Assembly: GCA_021799255.1 (NCBI GenBank)
Contig: JAJZAV010000005.1
Coordinates: 1-36,996 of the forward strand
Reading direction: 5' to 3'
Source of the DNA: Bacillota bacterium
GTDB lineage: Bacteria > Bacillota > Bacilli > Alicyclobacillales > Alicyclobacillaceae
Length of the DNA stretch: 36,996 nt
Below are positions 27,831-36,996 of the stretch, piece by piece. A program made the translations under genes and the position numbers. The notes under the pieces were generated by a model. That model was not told the origin of the DNA. It saw nothing but the letters and a program-made list of their open reading frames with translations, and ran no database searches. How positions within the stretch are numbered: the first letter of the stretch is position 1; each line of letters starts with the position of its first letter.

Positions 27831-29447
27831 TTGATTTTGCGCGTCCTTATAGAAACAAGAGATTGCCCTTTCGAACTCGAGATCACGCGCGTCGTGCGCC
27901 TGTTCTTAAGTTCGGTCGAAATACGCTACAGGCACTTGAGTGCGGATTCGAGCCAAACGGAGGTGGACGACGAAGCCGATGACACCATGACCGAGAGAGA
28001 CCTGTGGATCACGCTGTCGTTGTCGCGGTCGAACGGGGAGGTTCTGGCCGTCGGGCGACTGCAAGAGGCGGCACCAGGTAAGAATCGCACATGCTTCGCG
28101 ACCCATCGAGACGCGCCTCACCAGTGCGAGGATGCTTTGCCCTCAAAGAAATTGCACAAGCACGCGGTGTTGCACGTTCTCCATCAGTTGCTGGAGGAGT
28201 ACACGGGAGAGTCGACGCCCTGGGGCTTCCTGACGGGGATTCGTCCGGCAAAGCTCGCCCACAAGTTGATCCTTAAAGGGCAAAGCGAGAGCCAAATCAA
28301 GCGGGAACTCCAGACCGAATATCGCCTGTCGGAAGAACGAGCTCGTCTTTTGCTGGAGATTGCGCAGATTGAGTCGTCGGTCGTCCCGGATCTTTATCAC
28401 CTTGACAAAGCCGTGAGCATCTACGTAGGCATCCCGTTCTGCCCCACGCACTGCGCGTACTGCACATTCCCAGCCTACTCGATGGCCGAAAAGGCCACCT
28501 ACGTCGACGATTTCCTGGCTGCTTTGGAACGCGAGTTGGCGCACCTTGGCGGATTTTTGCGCGAACGGAAGATTCCGGTCACGAGCGTGTACGTTGGGGG
28601 AGGGACCCCGACGAGTCTGCGCGCCAATGAACTTGAGAGGCTGCTCGCATCCATTCACAGAGAGATTCCCGGTTTTCGCGCATGGAGGGAACTGTGCGTC
28701 GAGGCGGGGAGGCCGGATACCATTACACCGGATCGACTTCGCGTCATGAAAGACATGGGCGTGAGCCGCATCAGCGTGAATCCGCAAACGTTCAAGGCGG
28801 AGACGCTGCGCCATATTCGTCGTGGTCACACTCCGGACCAGATTGATCATCGTTTTCACGCCGCACGGGAGGCCGGGTTTGACAACATCAACATGGACGT
28901 CATCCTTGGCCTTCCGGGTGAGACCGTCGAAGACGTGCGCTACACGATGGAGCGCGTCGGCAGGCTGGATCCCGATTCCATTACTGTGCACACCATGGCC
29001 TTGAAACGGTCTTCCGAGGTGACCAACGACCGGGATCAATTTCGCGTGCCCGACGACGAGATTGTACGAACGATGATGAAGGAGACCGAGTCTTGCGTCA
29101 GAGGGCTCGGGCATCGACCGTATTACGTATATCGACAAATGGACATCCTCGGGAATCTCGAGAACATCGGATTTGCGAAACCCGGTAAGGAGAGCGTCTA
29201 CAACATCAGTATCATTGAGGAGAGACAAACCATCGTAGGCGTTGGCGGGGGAGCGGTCACCAAGGTCATCGGTTCTGGCGGACAACACGTGGGACGCCTT
29301 GCGAATCCGAGGGAACCGAAGGCGTACATCGAGACCATCGAGAGCGTCGTGGCGAAGAAGGACGCATTGTTGCGCAAGAGGTTCAGCGACGGCAGTACAG
29401 GCGGCGAAGCCAAGGCAAACAGATCCCCCGTGGATTGTTCGTGTTAG
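27831..29447 (+). CDS. hemZ: HemZ-type coproporphyrinogen III oxidase-like radical SAM protein
   Basis: YVGIPFCPTHCAYCTFPAYSM radical-SAM motif, SVYVGGGTPTSLRANELERLL, NINMDVILGLPGETVEDVRYTM, RPYYVYRQMDILGNLENIGFAKPGKESVYNISIIEERQTI. Confidence 0.92.
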   Translation: MILRVLIETRDCPFELEITRVVRLFLSSVEIRYRHLSADSSQTEVDDEADDTMTERDLWITLSLSRSNGEVLAVGRLQEAAPGKNRTCFATHRDAPHQCEDALPSKKLHKHAVLHVLHQLLEEYTGESTPWGFLTGIRPAKLAHKLILKGQSESQIKRELQTEYRLSEERARLLLEIAQIESSVVPDLYHLDKAVSIYVGIPFCPTHCAYCTFPAYSMAEKATYVDDFLAALERELAHLGGFLRERKIPVTSVYVGGGTPTSLRANELERLLASIHREIPGFRAWRELCVEAGRPDTITPDRLRVMKDMGVSRISVNPQTFKAETLRHIRRGHTPDQIDHRFHAAREAGFDNINMDVILGLPGETVEDVRYTMERVGRLDPDSITVHTMALKRSSEVTNDRDQFRVPDDEIVRTMMKETESCVRGLGHRPYYVYRQMDILGNLENIGFAKPGKESVYNISIIEERQTIVGVGGGAVTKVIGSGGQHVGRLANPREPKAYIETIESVVAKKDALLRKRFSDGSTGGEAKANRSPVDCSC

Positions 29448-29460
29448 AATTGGACTTCGC

Positions 29461-30930
29461 CTAATCTTCGCCGTGTTTTGTACCCTCCGTGGTTCTGGGC
29501 AAGGTAAACATGACCGAGGTCCCTTCGCCAACTACGCTGGTGGCCCAGATCTTGCCCTGATACATCTCGACAAGTTCCTTCACGATGGCCAGACCCAAGC
29601 CGTTTCCACCCGCCTGCCGGCTGCGGGCCTTGTCAACCCGGTAGAATCTATCAAAGATGCGAGGAAGGTCTTCCGCCGGAATTCCCTGGCCCTCGTCTTC
29701 TACGGCGATGGTGGCTTCCTTGTTCGACGCGGTTACCGTCACCTTGACCCTCCCGCCGTCTGGAGAGTACTTGATGGCGTTGCTGACGAGGTTGGTCAGG
29801 ACGCGGCCGAAGTGCTCCGGTGCCATGGCTACCACAACGCTGTCCGGCGAGTGAAACGTGATGGGATGATCCGGGTGCAGCAATTCGTAGGGTTCCAGAA
29901 TCTCCGCGATGGTCGACTGCACATCGCAGGTCTTACCAAGCAATTGCCGGGACGATTCCATGTCGGCGAGCGTCAGCATGTCATTGGTGAGCGTGCGCAA
30001 CCGACCCGATTCCTTCTGGATCACGCTGATGGCCTTTTCCAGGATGGCCGGATCCTCCTTGCCCCAGCGTCCAAGCAATTGGGCGTACCCTTGGATGGTG
30101 GTGAGAGGCGTGCGGATTTCGTGGGAAGCGTCGGCGACGAACTGGGCCTGCTGTTGAAAGGAACGCTCGATTCTATCCAGCATTTGATTGAATGTCGCCG
30201 CGAGCCGCGCGACTTCGTCGTGGCCCTTCGGGAGCGGGATTCGCTCGTTGATTTTGCCCGCTTGGATGCGCGCGACGAGACGGATCATTTGGTTGATGGG
30301 CTTCGCCGCCGCAGAAGACACGGCATAGCCTCCGCCAGCACCCACAAGCACGGCTCCGATGGAGCCGAGAAGGAGGGCCGTCAGCAGCGTGTGCAGGTAA
30401 TCGAGCAGGCGTCCCAAGTCGGCGAACAGGTAAACAGAACCTACCGTGCCCATCACGTGTGACCTCACTTGTGCCGACACGACCATGTATTCCTCTGACC
30501 CGACCTGCACCACATTGATCTTCGGGCGTTCTTCATCGCCGTCAGGAGAGTTTGAAGGGTTGGACTGGTCGGTCATTACGGAGTTCGCAACGTTCACCAT
30601 CTGTCCCGTGGACAGTTTTCCGACCCCTTTGACGACGACGTTACTTTGTCCGACAATCTGGGTGACCAGGATGCTCTCGGGAGCTTGCTGTTGTACGTAC
30701 TTTTCAATCTCGTGCACAACCATGTCGTACCCATCCGAGAATCCGCCGAATCCTTCCAGGCTTTCGAGTCCCTGCTGCACTCCCTGCGAAACGGTCTGCA
30801 CGCGAGTCTGCAACAGAGTCGACTCTTCCTGCATGACGTGTTCGCGCAGGGTGAGGTAGATGAAGCTATCCAAGGCCAGCAAGATGATGAGAATCACCGC
30901 AGCCGTGAGCGCCGTGACCTTGAGTTTCAT
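29461..30930 (-). CDS. Sensor histidine kinase with HAMP domain
   Basis: Two TM segments, HAMP-like region, FVADASHEIRTPLTTIQGYAQLL (H-box), LVSNAIKYSPDGG (N-box), GNGLGLAIVKELVEMYQG (G-box). Confidence 0.95.
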   Translation of the reverse strand: MKLKVTALTAAVILIILLALDSFIYLTLREHVMQEESTLLQTRVQTVSQGVQQGLESLEGFGGFSDGYDMVVHEIEKYVQQQAPESILVTQIVGQSNVVVKGVGKLSTGQMVNVANSVMTDQSNPSNSPDGDEERPKINVVQVGSEEYMVVSAQVRSHVMGTVGSVYLFADLGRLLDYLHTLLTALLLGSIGAVLVGAGGGYAVSSAAAKPINQMIRLVARIQAGKINERIPLPKGHDEVARLAATFNQMLDRIERSFQQQAQFVADASHEIRTPLTTIQGYAQLLGRWGKEDPAILEKAISVIQKESGRLRTLTNDMLTLADMESSRQLLGKTCDVQSTIAEILEPYELLHPDHPITFHSPDSVVVAMAPEHFGRVLTNLVSNAIKYSPDGGRVKVTVTASNKEATIAVEDEGQGIPAEDLPRIFDRFYRVDKARSRQAGGNGLGLAIVKELVEMYQGKIWATSVVGEGTSVMFTLPRTTEGTKHGED

Positions 30931-30934
30931 ATCA

Positions 30935-31618
30935 TCACTCTTTCAGAAGATAGCCAACGCCGCGAACCGTCTGCAGCAGTTGGCTGCCGTACGGGACGTC
31001 AATCTTGTTGCGCAAGTACCGCACGTACACGTCGACGACGTTGGTTCCCCCTGCAAAATCGTAACCCCACACTTTCTCCAGGATCACTTCGCGAGGGAGC
31101 ACATGGTTGCGATTGCGCATGAAGAGCTCCAGAAGATCAAATTCACGGGCGGTGAGCGTGATGGTTTCGTCGGCCCGGGTGACTTCGCGGGTGGCGCGGT
31201 TCAAAGTAAGATCCTCCACGGTAATAATTTCCTCGTCCTTCGCAGTGGTGCGCGTGCGCCGCAAGGCCACGCGAATCCGTGCGAGAAGCTCTTCGACGGC
31301 GAATGGCTTGACGAGGTAATCGTCCGCGCCGACATCGAGTCCTGCCACCCTGTCAGGTACAGATTGACGAGCCGTCAGCATGATGATGGGGACGTCGCTT
31401 TGGGATCTAACTCGCCGGCAGATCTCCATCCCGCTTAGTCCGGGCAACATGATGTCTAGTAAAAGGAGATCCCAGTCTTGTGCTAGGGCCTTGTCGAGGC
31501 CCTGACGTCCATCGGACTCCACCGTAACTTCGTATCCCTCGTGGTTTAGTTCCAGGGCCAGAAATTCGGCGATGTCCACCTCGTCTTCTATAATGAGGAT
31601 GTGCTCGGTGGCTTGCAA
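30935..31618 (-). CDS. OmpR-family response regulator
   Basis: ILIIEDEVDIAEFLALELNHEGYEVTVESDG, LLLLDIMLPGLSGMEICR, GADDYLVKPFAVEELLARIRVALRR, winged-helix NHVLPREVILEKVWGYDFAGGTNVVDVYVRYLRNKI. SD GAGGAGGG and TTG at 31618 are the best start; the ORF track extends to 31660. Confidence 0.95.
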   Translation of the reverse strand: MQATEHILIIEDEVDIAEFLALELNHEGYEVTVESDGRQGLDKALAQDWDLLLLDIMLPGLSGMEICRRVRSQSDVPIIMLTARQSVPDRVAGLDVGADDYLVKPFAVEELLARIRVALRRTRTTAKDEEIITVEDLTLNRATREVTRADETITLTAREFDLLELFMRNRNHVLPREVILEKVWGYDFAGGTNVVDVYVRYLRNKIDVPYGSQLLQTVRGVGYLLKE

Positions 31619-31716
31619 AATGAATCCCTCCTCGGATGTCGCGGCCGCCTGTTCCATCATTCACTATTCTTTTGGATCTTGTATGACTGTCGCATGGGTC
31701 TTTCACCGGATTTTGA

Positions 31717-31743
31717 TGATACGCTGTACTAAGCAGTGTATCA
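31717..31743. repeat. Near-perfect dyad in the TCS/htrA divergent intergenic region
   Basis: TGATACGCTG-tactaag-CAGTGTATCA (10-bp arms, one mismatch). Confidence 0.5.
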
Positions 31744-31754
31744 CTCGGGCCCTC

Positions 31755-31778
31755 GCACGCCACCTACAATCGGCGTGC
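31755..31778. repeat. Second dyad in the same intergenic region
   Basis: GCACGCC-acctacaatc-GGCGTGC (perfect 7-bp arms). Confidence 0.45.
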
Positions 31779-31934
31779 TCATTGAATTTTAATCTATCTG
31801 ACTCAGTTTTCTCATTCCTCTTTATTTGTTTTTTATTGGGCGATGGCTAGAGTAGGTTTTAGTCAAGAAACGCAAATCGCGAATCGCGAGCGAGAAACGC
31901 TCGTGACCAATAGATTGCGGGAGGAGAGACGAAG

Positions 31935-33344
31935 ATGGATTTCTACCCGGACAACCAAAATCCACGTCGCAAACGAGGAGGGGCTCTGAAGCAGATGGCT
32001 GGCGTGACGCTCGCAGCCGTGTTCGGGTCGGCGCTGACGGCCGGAGTGCTGTCGCAGGCTTGGAAGCCGGCACCCGCGGCGGCCAGCACTACGGCACAAG
32101 CGGCCGCAACGACCCAATCGGCGGTATCGTCGAACGCCGCATTGGCATCGGCCCCGGCCTCTGCCGTGGGAAGTACCACCAATTTGGCCGCGGCCGCCGC
32201 GGCCGCGACGGACCCCGACGCCATCGTAGAGCAGATCTTCAAGCGAGTGGAACCTGACGTTGTCGCCGTCGTCAATTACCAAAACGTTAGCAACTTCTTC
32301 ACGCAACAGACTTCTCTGCAGGAGTACGGGGTCGGTTCCGGCGTCCTGTTTAAGAAGGACTCGAACTATGGGTATTTCGTCACGAATAACCATGTCGTGG
32401 CCGGGGCGAATAAGCTTGAAATCGTCCTGTACAGTGGGGTGCACGTAAAAGCCACGCTGGTTGGTGCGGATCCGTACACGGACCTCGCCGTGATCAAGGT
32501 GCCTGCGAAAGACCTGAGCGGAATCACTCCCGCGCAGTTCGCAAATTCGAATAACATTCAGCCCGGCCAGTTGGCGGTTGCGATTGGGACCCCGCTGGGG
32601 CTCAATTTTGCGGAGACCGTTACGTCCGGAATTGTAAGCGGCACGTCCCGAGTCATGCCTGTCGAGACGCCGAACGGTTCCAGCGTGCTCGATTATCAGG
32701 ACGCCATCCAAACGGACGCGGCCATCAACCCGGGCAACAGCGGCGGCCCGCTCCTCAACTACCTCGGTCAGGTGGTTGGCATCAACAGCAGCAAAATCGT
32801 GCAAACGGGGACGCAATCCATGGGATTCGCGATTCCATCGGACGAAGTGAAAACAGTCGTGCAACAACTGATGCTGACGGGTCATATGACGCACCCCGCT
32901 CTCGGTATCACGGCGTATTCGCTGTCCGACTTACCGCAACAGTATTGGCCTAACATTCCTGTGAACTACGGCGTGTACGTGTACTCCGTGGATAGCGCCG
33001 GAGCAAAGGCATCGGGCCTGAAGGCCGGCGACGTTATCGTTGCGGTCAACGGTCAAACCGTGCAGGGCGAGGCGAGCCTAAGGACCGCCATCTTCGCATT
33101 GAAACCTGGTACAACCGTGAAACTTACGGTTTATCGGGACAAGAAGAAGCTGACGTTGTCCGTCAAGTTAGGCACGTTGACCGCAGCCGCAGCGGCCGCC
33201 GCATCACAATCCACTCCGTCCTCCGGCGGTTCGTCAGGATCCGGATTTGGTTCTGGGTTTGGGAACGGATTTGGCGGCGGCTACGGTTCCGGGTCCGGCT
33301 CTGGTGCCATCGGAAACAGCGGCACGACGTTATCGGGATCGTAA
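31935..33344 (+). CDS. htrA: HtrA/DegP-like trypsin-type serine protease with PDZ domain, membrane anchored
   Basis: N-terminal TM; GSGVLFKKDSNYGYFVTNNHVVAGANK, DLAVIKVP, AINPGNSGGPLLNYLGQVVGINS; PDZ GVYVYSVDSAGAKASGLKAGDVIVAVNGQ; Ala-rich linker and Gly/Ser/Phe-rich tail; SD GGGAGGAGAG. Confidence 0.95.
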   Translation: MDFYPDNQNPRRKRGGALKQMAGVTLAAVFGSALTAGVLSQAWKPAPAAASTTAQAAATTQSAVSSNAALASAPASAVGSTTNLAAAAAAATDPDAIVEQIFKRVEPDVVAVVNYQNVSNFFTQQTSLQEYGVGSGVLFKKDSNYGYFVTNNHVVAGANKLEIVLYSGVHVKATLVGADPYTDLAVIKVPAKDLSGITPAQFANSNNIQPGQLAVAIGTPLGLNFAETVTSGIVSGTSRVMPVETPNGSSVLDYQDAIQTDAAINPGNSGGPLLNYLGQVVGINSSKIVQTGTQSMGFAIPSDEVKTVVQQLMLTGHMTHPALGITAYSLSDLPQQYWPNIPVNYGVYVYSVDSAGAKASGLKAGDVIVAVNGQTVQGEASLRTAIFALKPGTTVKLTVYRDKKKLTLSVKLGTLTAAAAAAASQSTPSSGGSSGSGFGSGFGNGFGGGYGSGSGSGAIGNSGTTLSGS

Positions 33345-33382
33345 TCCGTGCGACTTTAGACGCCTTAGACACGGTCCCCCCT

Positions 33383-33417
33383 AGCTCCCTCGTCCAAAAT
33401 TGGACAGGGGGCTTTTT
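33383..33417 (+). terminator. Rho-independent terminator of htrA
   Basis: AGCTCCCTcGTCCAA-aa-TTGGACAGGGGGCT (one bulge) followed by TTTTT. Confidence 0.88.
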
Positions 33418-33738
33418 GGCTTGCATTTGTGCGCGTCCCCCTGCACGAGTGCGGAGACCTGCGATTCGTTCCTTCATACGATATGAGAACTGCACCACTT
33501 TGCGAGTTGGCTGCGAGGACACGCGGTTCCTGGCAGCCTTGGCATCGGGATGGTCTTCGTAACGCGCAATGGCAATTTGGCCCAGAGGAGGGTATAGGAT
33601 CTCCCAGAATGGCTCCATACTGTCAAATGTCGAGTCTACCCGTGGGTTTGTCAGCCCTGTCAGGGCTAGCCTGCGATTCGGGGGCTCATGGAAGATAACG
33701 GCGTCTGCAGGCGTTGGCTGATACCGCGGGAAGGAATG

Positions 33739-34581
33739 AGGCTCGTGCAACTTGCGATACTGGAATCGGAGTTCTCTCCGGAAGTGCTCCTGCGGCGGTT
33801 GCTTGACGAAGGCTATGAAGCACGTCTTTCTACGTCGGCGCCGGAGCGTGTAATTGTGGTGGCAGAACCCCCATCGTTGTCAAGGTTGTCGGAGTCCGTC
33901 ACGGACTACGTACTGTCCGATTGGATAGCGGGGTACGTTCTACAGTTGCTGTCTCACGAGCACGACTACTTGAGCGCTGAGGACAGGGAATACGTGGGGC
34001 TGCTCGCGTCCCATACGTTTCGCATGGGCACGGGAGCGTCGGGATTTGGTTTGTGGCGAGACAAGATTAGAGACATCATCCGAGCTGTGCTCGTGCGCAG
34101 CGGAAGCGTGAACATCCGCGGCATCCTCCGCTTTCGAGCCGGTGAGTTTCTGCGAGCCATCGACGTCCAACTCACGGACGTCGTCCAGCATTTTCTCGCG
34201 GATCGGGAATATGAGGAGTTTGTGTCAATGCTTCGCGTTATGCTTGATGCACAGCCTCCGTCAACCCAGACGCTGCACCTATATTGCACGGATCAGCGCG
34301 TTTGGATCTGCGACGAGGGGGGCAACCTCGTTCGCGATAGGGAGGTTGCGAAGGCGGCGCACGAAGCGAGTGAAGACGGGGAAGTCGACGCCGAGGACCT
34401 CGCAATGAGCATTCTCATCATGAAGTCGCCCTGCCGCATTATTATTCACGATCTCGCCGAAGGTGCCACTTGGCCCAGTTTCGCCCAAACCGTGGAACGG
34501 GTGTTTCTTGAGAGGGCCAGTCGGTGCGAACATTGCTCGACTTGCGACAAATTGCGTCGAGCCGCCTCCGACGGCACTTGA
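33739..34581 (+). CDS. ytxC: YtxC-like putative sporulation protein
   Basis: DYVLSDWIAGYVLQLLSHEHDYLSAEDREYVGLLA, VNIRGILRFRAGEFLRAIDVQLTDVVQHFLADREYEEFVSMLRVML; located directly upstream of thrS, as ytxC is in Bacillus. Start at ATG 33739 (MRLVQLAILES). Confidence 0.85.
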   Translation, partial: RLVQLAILESEFSPEVLLRRLLDEGYEARLSTSAPERVIVVAEPPSLSRLSESVTDYVLSDWIAGYVLQLLSHEHDYLSAEDREYVGLLASHTFRMGTGASGFGLWRDKIRDIIRAVLVRSGSVNIRGILRFRAGEFLRAIDVQLTDVVQHFLADREYEEFVSMLRVMLDAQPPSTQTLHLYCTDQRVWICDEGGNLVRDREVAKAAHEASEDGEVDAEDLAMSILIMKSPCRIIIHDLAEGATWPSFAQTVERVFLERASRCEHCSTCDKLRRAASDGT

Positions 34582-34606
34582 CGTTAGAGCGTTGGTTTTG
34601 TATCCT
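34578..34606 (+). promoter_or_regulatory. Candidate sigma-A promoter for the thrS T-box leader
   Basis: TTGACG - 17 nt - TATCCT; the -35 box overlaps the ytxC TGA stop (34579-34581). Confidence 0.55.
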
Positions 34607-34689
34607 GACAGGCATAGCATTGTTTGGGTTTTAGAGCGAGAGCTCGCACGGTGTGAGAAAGTTCTATATGGTGGCGTTACGGAGAGACA

Positions 34690-34967
34690 CGCCTCGCTAA
34701 GCGCTGCGTACAGAGAGAAGATGTCGTCGGCTGTAAGCATCTTCCGTCAGCATAGCAGAAGGATACCACTTTCCTAGCCGCACCGGGGAGATCCTCATCG
34801 GTCACCGTTTTCTCTAGCGGCCTTGGTGATGGATTGAAACGGTGCCGAAGGCGCTCGATACGCGCGCACGAGGAATCCTCAATATGAGTTGCGATGGAGG
34901 ATTCGAATGTGGGTGGAACCACGGGAGGTACGCTCTCGTCCCTATAGTATGGGGCGGGGGCTTTTTT
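34690..34967 (+). ncRNA. T-box riboswitch upstream of thrS
   Basis: T-box core GGGTGGAACCACGGG (34911-34925); terminator GCTCTCGTCCC-tatagtat-GGGGCGGGGGC plus TTTTTT; upstream AGAGAG element and candidate Thr specifier ACC in ggatACCact (34765-34767). 5' boundary approximate. Confidence 0.9.
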
Positions 34968-34993
34968 AGTGCCGAAAAAGAGGAGTGATTTTA

Positions 34994-36943
34994 ATGGCGG
35001 GCCAAGAGTTCGCAGTGAGCCTGAAAGACGGGTCCGAGCGACGCTACCAGTCAGGGACGAGCTATCTTGAGATTGCGCAGGACATCAGCCAGGGCTTGGC
35101 GCGAGAGGCGGTGGCGGCGAAGGTAAACGGCAAGGTCGTCGATTTGTCGAGCGTTATCGAAGGGAACGTTTCCTTAGAGATTCTCACGCTGAAGGACGAG
35201 GAAGGCGTTGACGTCATGCGTCACACGTGCGCGCACGTCATGGCCCAGGCGGTTTCGCGCGTGTTTCCAGGGACCAAGTTCGCCATCGGACCGGTCATTG
35301 AGAACGGGTTCTACTACGACTTTGCGGACCATGTTTTCACCCCGGAAGATCTGCCCAAAATCGAAGAAGAGATGAAGAAGATTGTCAAGGCGGACTATCC
35401 CATCGTACGCAAGGTCCTCTCCCGCGACGGGGCTACCCAGTTCTTTCGCGAACGCGAGGACAGGTTCAAGGTGGAGATCATTGAGGATCTGCCCGAGTCC
35501 GAGACCTTGACGACGTACTCTCAGGGGGAATTCGTCGACTTATGCAGGGGTCCCCACCTTCCGTCTACGGGGCGGATCAAGGTCTTCAAGCTGATGTCCA
35601 TCGCGGGCGCGTATTGGCGCGGCGACTCCTCGCGCGAAATGCTGACGCGCATCTACGCCGTCGCTTTTGCCAAGAAGGCCGAACTCGACGAGCACCTGAG
35701 GATCTTGGAGGAAGCAAAAGAACGAGATCATCGACGGCTTGGCAAGGAACTGGGTATCTTCATGCTCTCGAAGGAGGTTGGCCAAGGGCTGCCTTTGTGG
35801 CTACCAAACGGCGCGCGGATAAGGCGGACCATCGAGCGCTACATCGTGGATCTCGAGGAGAGCCTTGGTTACCAGCATGTGTACACCCCGCACATGGCCA
35901 GCGTGGAACTGTACAAAATTTCCGGTCACTGGCAGCATTATCACGAAGACATGTATCCTCCGATGCAGATGGACAACGAGGAACTCGTCTTGCGCCCGAT
36001 GAACTGCCCGCACCACATGATGATCTTCAAATCGAGCATGCACAGTTACAGGGACTTGCCCCTTCGCGTTGCGGAACTTGGAATGATGCATCGTCACGAG
36101 ATGTCGGGGGCGCTCGCCGGGTTGCAGCGAGTGCGTATGATGACCTTGAATGACGCCCACATTTTCTGCCGGCCAGACCAGATTCAGTCCGAGTTCACCC
36201 GGGTCGTGAAGCTCATTGAGCACGTGTACAAGGACTTTGGTCTAAAGGAGTTCTATTACCGATTGTCCTATCGCGATCCCGCCAACAAAGAGAAATACGT
36301 CCAAAACGACGAGATGTGGGAAACGGCGCAGGCGATGCTCAAGCAAGCCATGGACGATCTCGGTTTGCCCTACGTCGAAGCTCCCGGTGAAGCCGCGTTC
36401 TATGGTCCAAAGCTCGACGTCCAGGTGAAGACTGCCCTCGGGCGTGACGAAACCTTGTCGACGATACAGATTGATTTTCATTTGCCGAACCAGTTCGAGC
36501 TTGAGTATATCGGGGAGGATGGTAAGGGGCATCGTCCCGTCGTGATTCATCGAGGGGTTGTGGGCACCATGGAGCGATTCGTCGCTCTGTTGCTCGAGCA
36601 GTACAAAGGGGCGTTCCCCGCCTGGTTGGCTCCGGTGCAGGCCCGCGTGGCAACGGTCGCAAAGGAGTACGAGGAGTACGCCCATCGCGTGGCGCAGTTC
36701 CTGCGAGACATGGGACTGCGTGCTGAGGTGGACGACAGGTCCGAAAAAATCGGGTACAAAATTCGCGAGGCCCAGGTGCAAAAAGTTCCTTACACGCTGG
36801 TGGTTGGAGAAAAGGAGACTCACGGCGGCACGGTCAGTGTGCGCCGATACGCACAGGGCGATTTGGGTGCTTTCACGCTGGAGGAATTCGCAGCGCGCCT
36901 GAAGCAGGAAGTGGACGACAAGGAGTTGCTCGTTGAAGCTTGA
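34994..36943 (+). CDS. thrS: Threonyl-tRNA synthetase
   Basis: TGS domain, [76 protein letters not shown], anticodon-binding C-terminus; SD GAGGAGTG before ATG 34994. Confidence 0.98.
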   Translation: MAGQEFAVSLKDGSERRYQSGTSYLEIAQDISQGLAREAVAAKVNGKVVDLSSVIEGNVSLEILTLKDEEGVDVMRHTCAHVMAQAVSRVFPGTKFAIGPVIENGFYYDFADHVFTPEDLPKIEEEMKKIVKADYPIVRKVLSRDGATQFFREREDRFKVEIIEDLPESETLTTYSQGEFVDLCRGPHLPSTGRIKVFKLMSIAGAYWRGDSSREMLTRIYAVAFAKKAELDEHLRILEEAKERDHRRLGKELGIFMLSKEVGQGLPLWLPNGARIRRTIERYIVDLEESLGYQHVYTPHMASVELYKISGHWQHYHEDMYPPMQMDNEELVLRPMNCPHHMMIFKSSMHSYRDLPLRVAELGMMHRHEMSGALAGLQRVRMMTLNDAHIFCRPDQIQSEFTRVVKLIEHVYKDFGLKEFYYRLSYRDPANKEKYVQNDEMWETAQAMLKQAMDDLGLPYVEAPGEAAFYGPKLDVQVKTALGRDETLSTIQIDFHLPNQFELEYIGEDGKGHRPVVIHRGVVGTMERFVALLLEQYKGAFPAWLAPVQARVATVAKEYEEYAHRVAQFLRDMGLRAEVDDRSEKIGYKIREAQVQKVPYTLVVGEKETHGGTVSVRRYAQGDLGAFTLEEFAARLKQEVDDKELLVEA

Positions 36944-36996
36944 TTCGTCCTTGTTGCCTTTGCATCGAGCCCTGTGTCGTTGACTTTCCCCCAGAA

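Noticed and set aside
28143-29531. 462-aa minus-strand ORF
   Set aside because: Fully antisense to hemZ, which has clear radical-SAM motifs; high-GC shadow ORF.
29242-30462. 406-aa plus-strand ORF
   Set aside because: Antisense to the histidine kinase with its H/N/G boxes; shadow ORF.
32180-32210. GCGGCCGC-type repeats in htrA
   Set aside because: Explained by the Ala-rich linker codons, not an independent repeat element.
31863-32894. 343-aa minus-strand ORF rich in Arg/Gly/His
   Set aside because: Antisense to htrA; composition is that of a shadow frame.
1-36996. CRISPR arrays, tRNA/rRNA genes, insertion sequences, phage genes, known defence systems
   Set aside because: No regularly spaced repeats, cloverleaf-like tRNA, transposase motifs or defence-type domains were seen on reading the sequence and translations; a tool-based scan would be needed for certainty.

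Overview
About 37 kb of gene-dense chromosomal DNA that looks like an endospore-forming Bacillota. Alicyclobacillaceae is my inference, from a GerA-type germination operon, a YjcZ-like tiny spore protein, ytxC next to thrS with a T-box, a GH113-like mannanase and HemZ. Most of the window reads as ordinary core or accessory metabolism: GGDEF protein (5' truncated), two MFS transporters, CheB-type methylesterase, GH130 phosphorylase, VanW protein, DMT permease, O-antigen ligase-like protein, PatB/MalY, nitroreductase, LeuB-like dehydrogenase, a coiled-coil protein, an alternating-strand group of carbohydrate genes (two TIM-barrel isomerases, a GH113-like glycosidase, an SGNH esterase), NadE, a TPR protein, GalE, GerA/B/C subunits, a secreted esterase, HemZ, a two-component system divergent from an HtrA protease, YtxC, and T-box/ThrS. 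I see no transposase, CRISPR array, rRNA, tRNA, phage or recognisable defence system. The points most worth a second look are: (i) nadE has no ATG/GTG/TTG/CTG start compatible with its conserved N-terminus and seems to need AUA or AUU initiation; (ii) the alternating-strand mannan/sugar island with a LacI-type operator palindrome; (iii) an uncharacterised coiled-coil protein with a central glycine-rich motif; (iv) a LeuB-like enzyme with altered signature motifs; (v) several unexplained dyads at promoters or divergent intergenic regions; (vi) a thrS promoter whose -35 element overlaps the ytxC stop codon. I found no convincing, clearly new multi-gene system. All family assignments are from reading the translations, with no database search.
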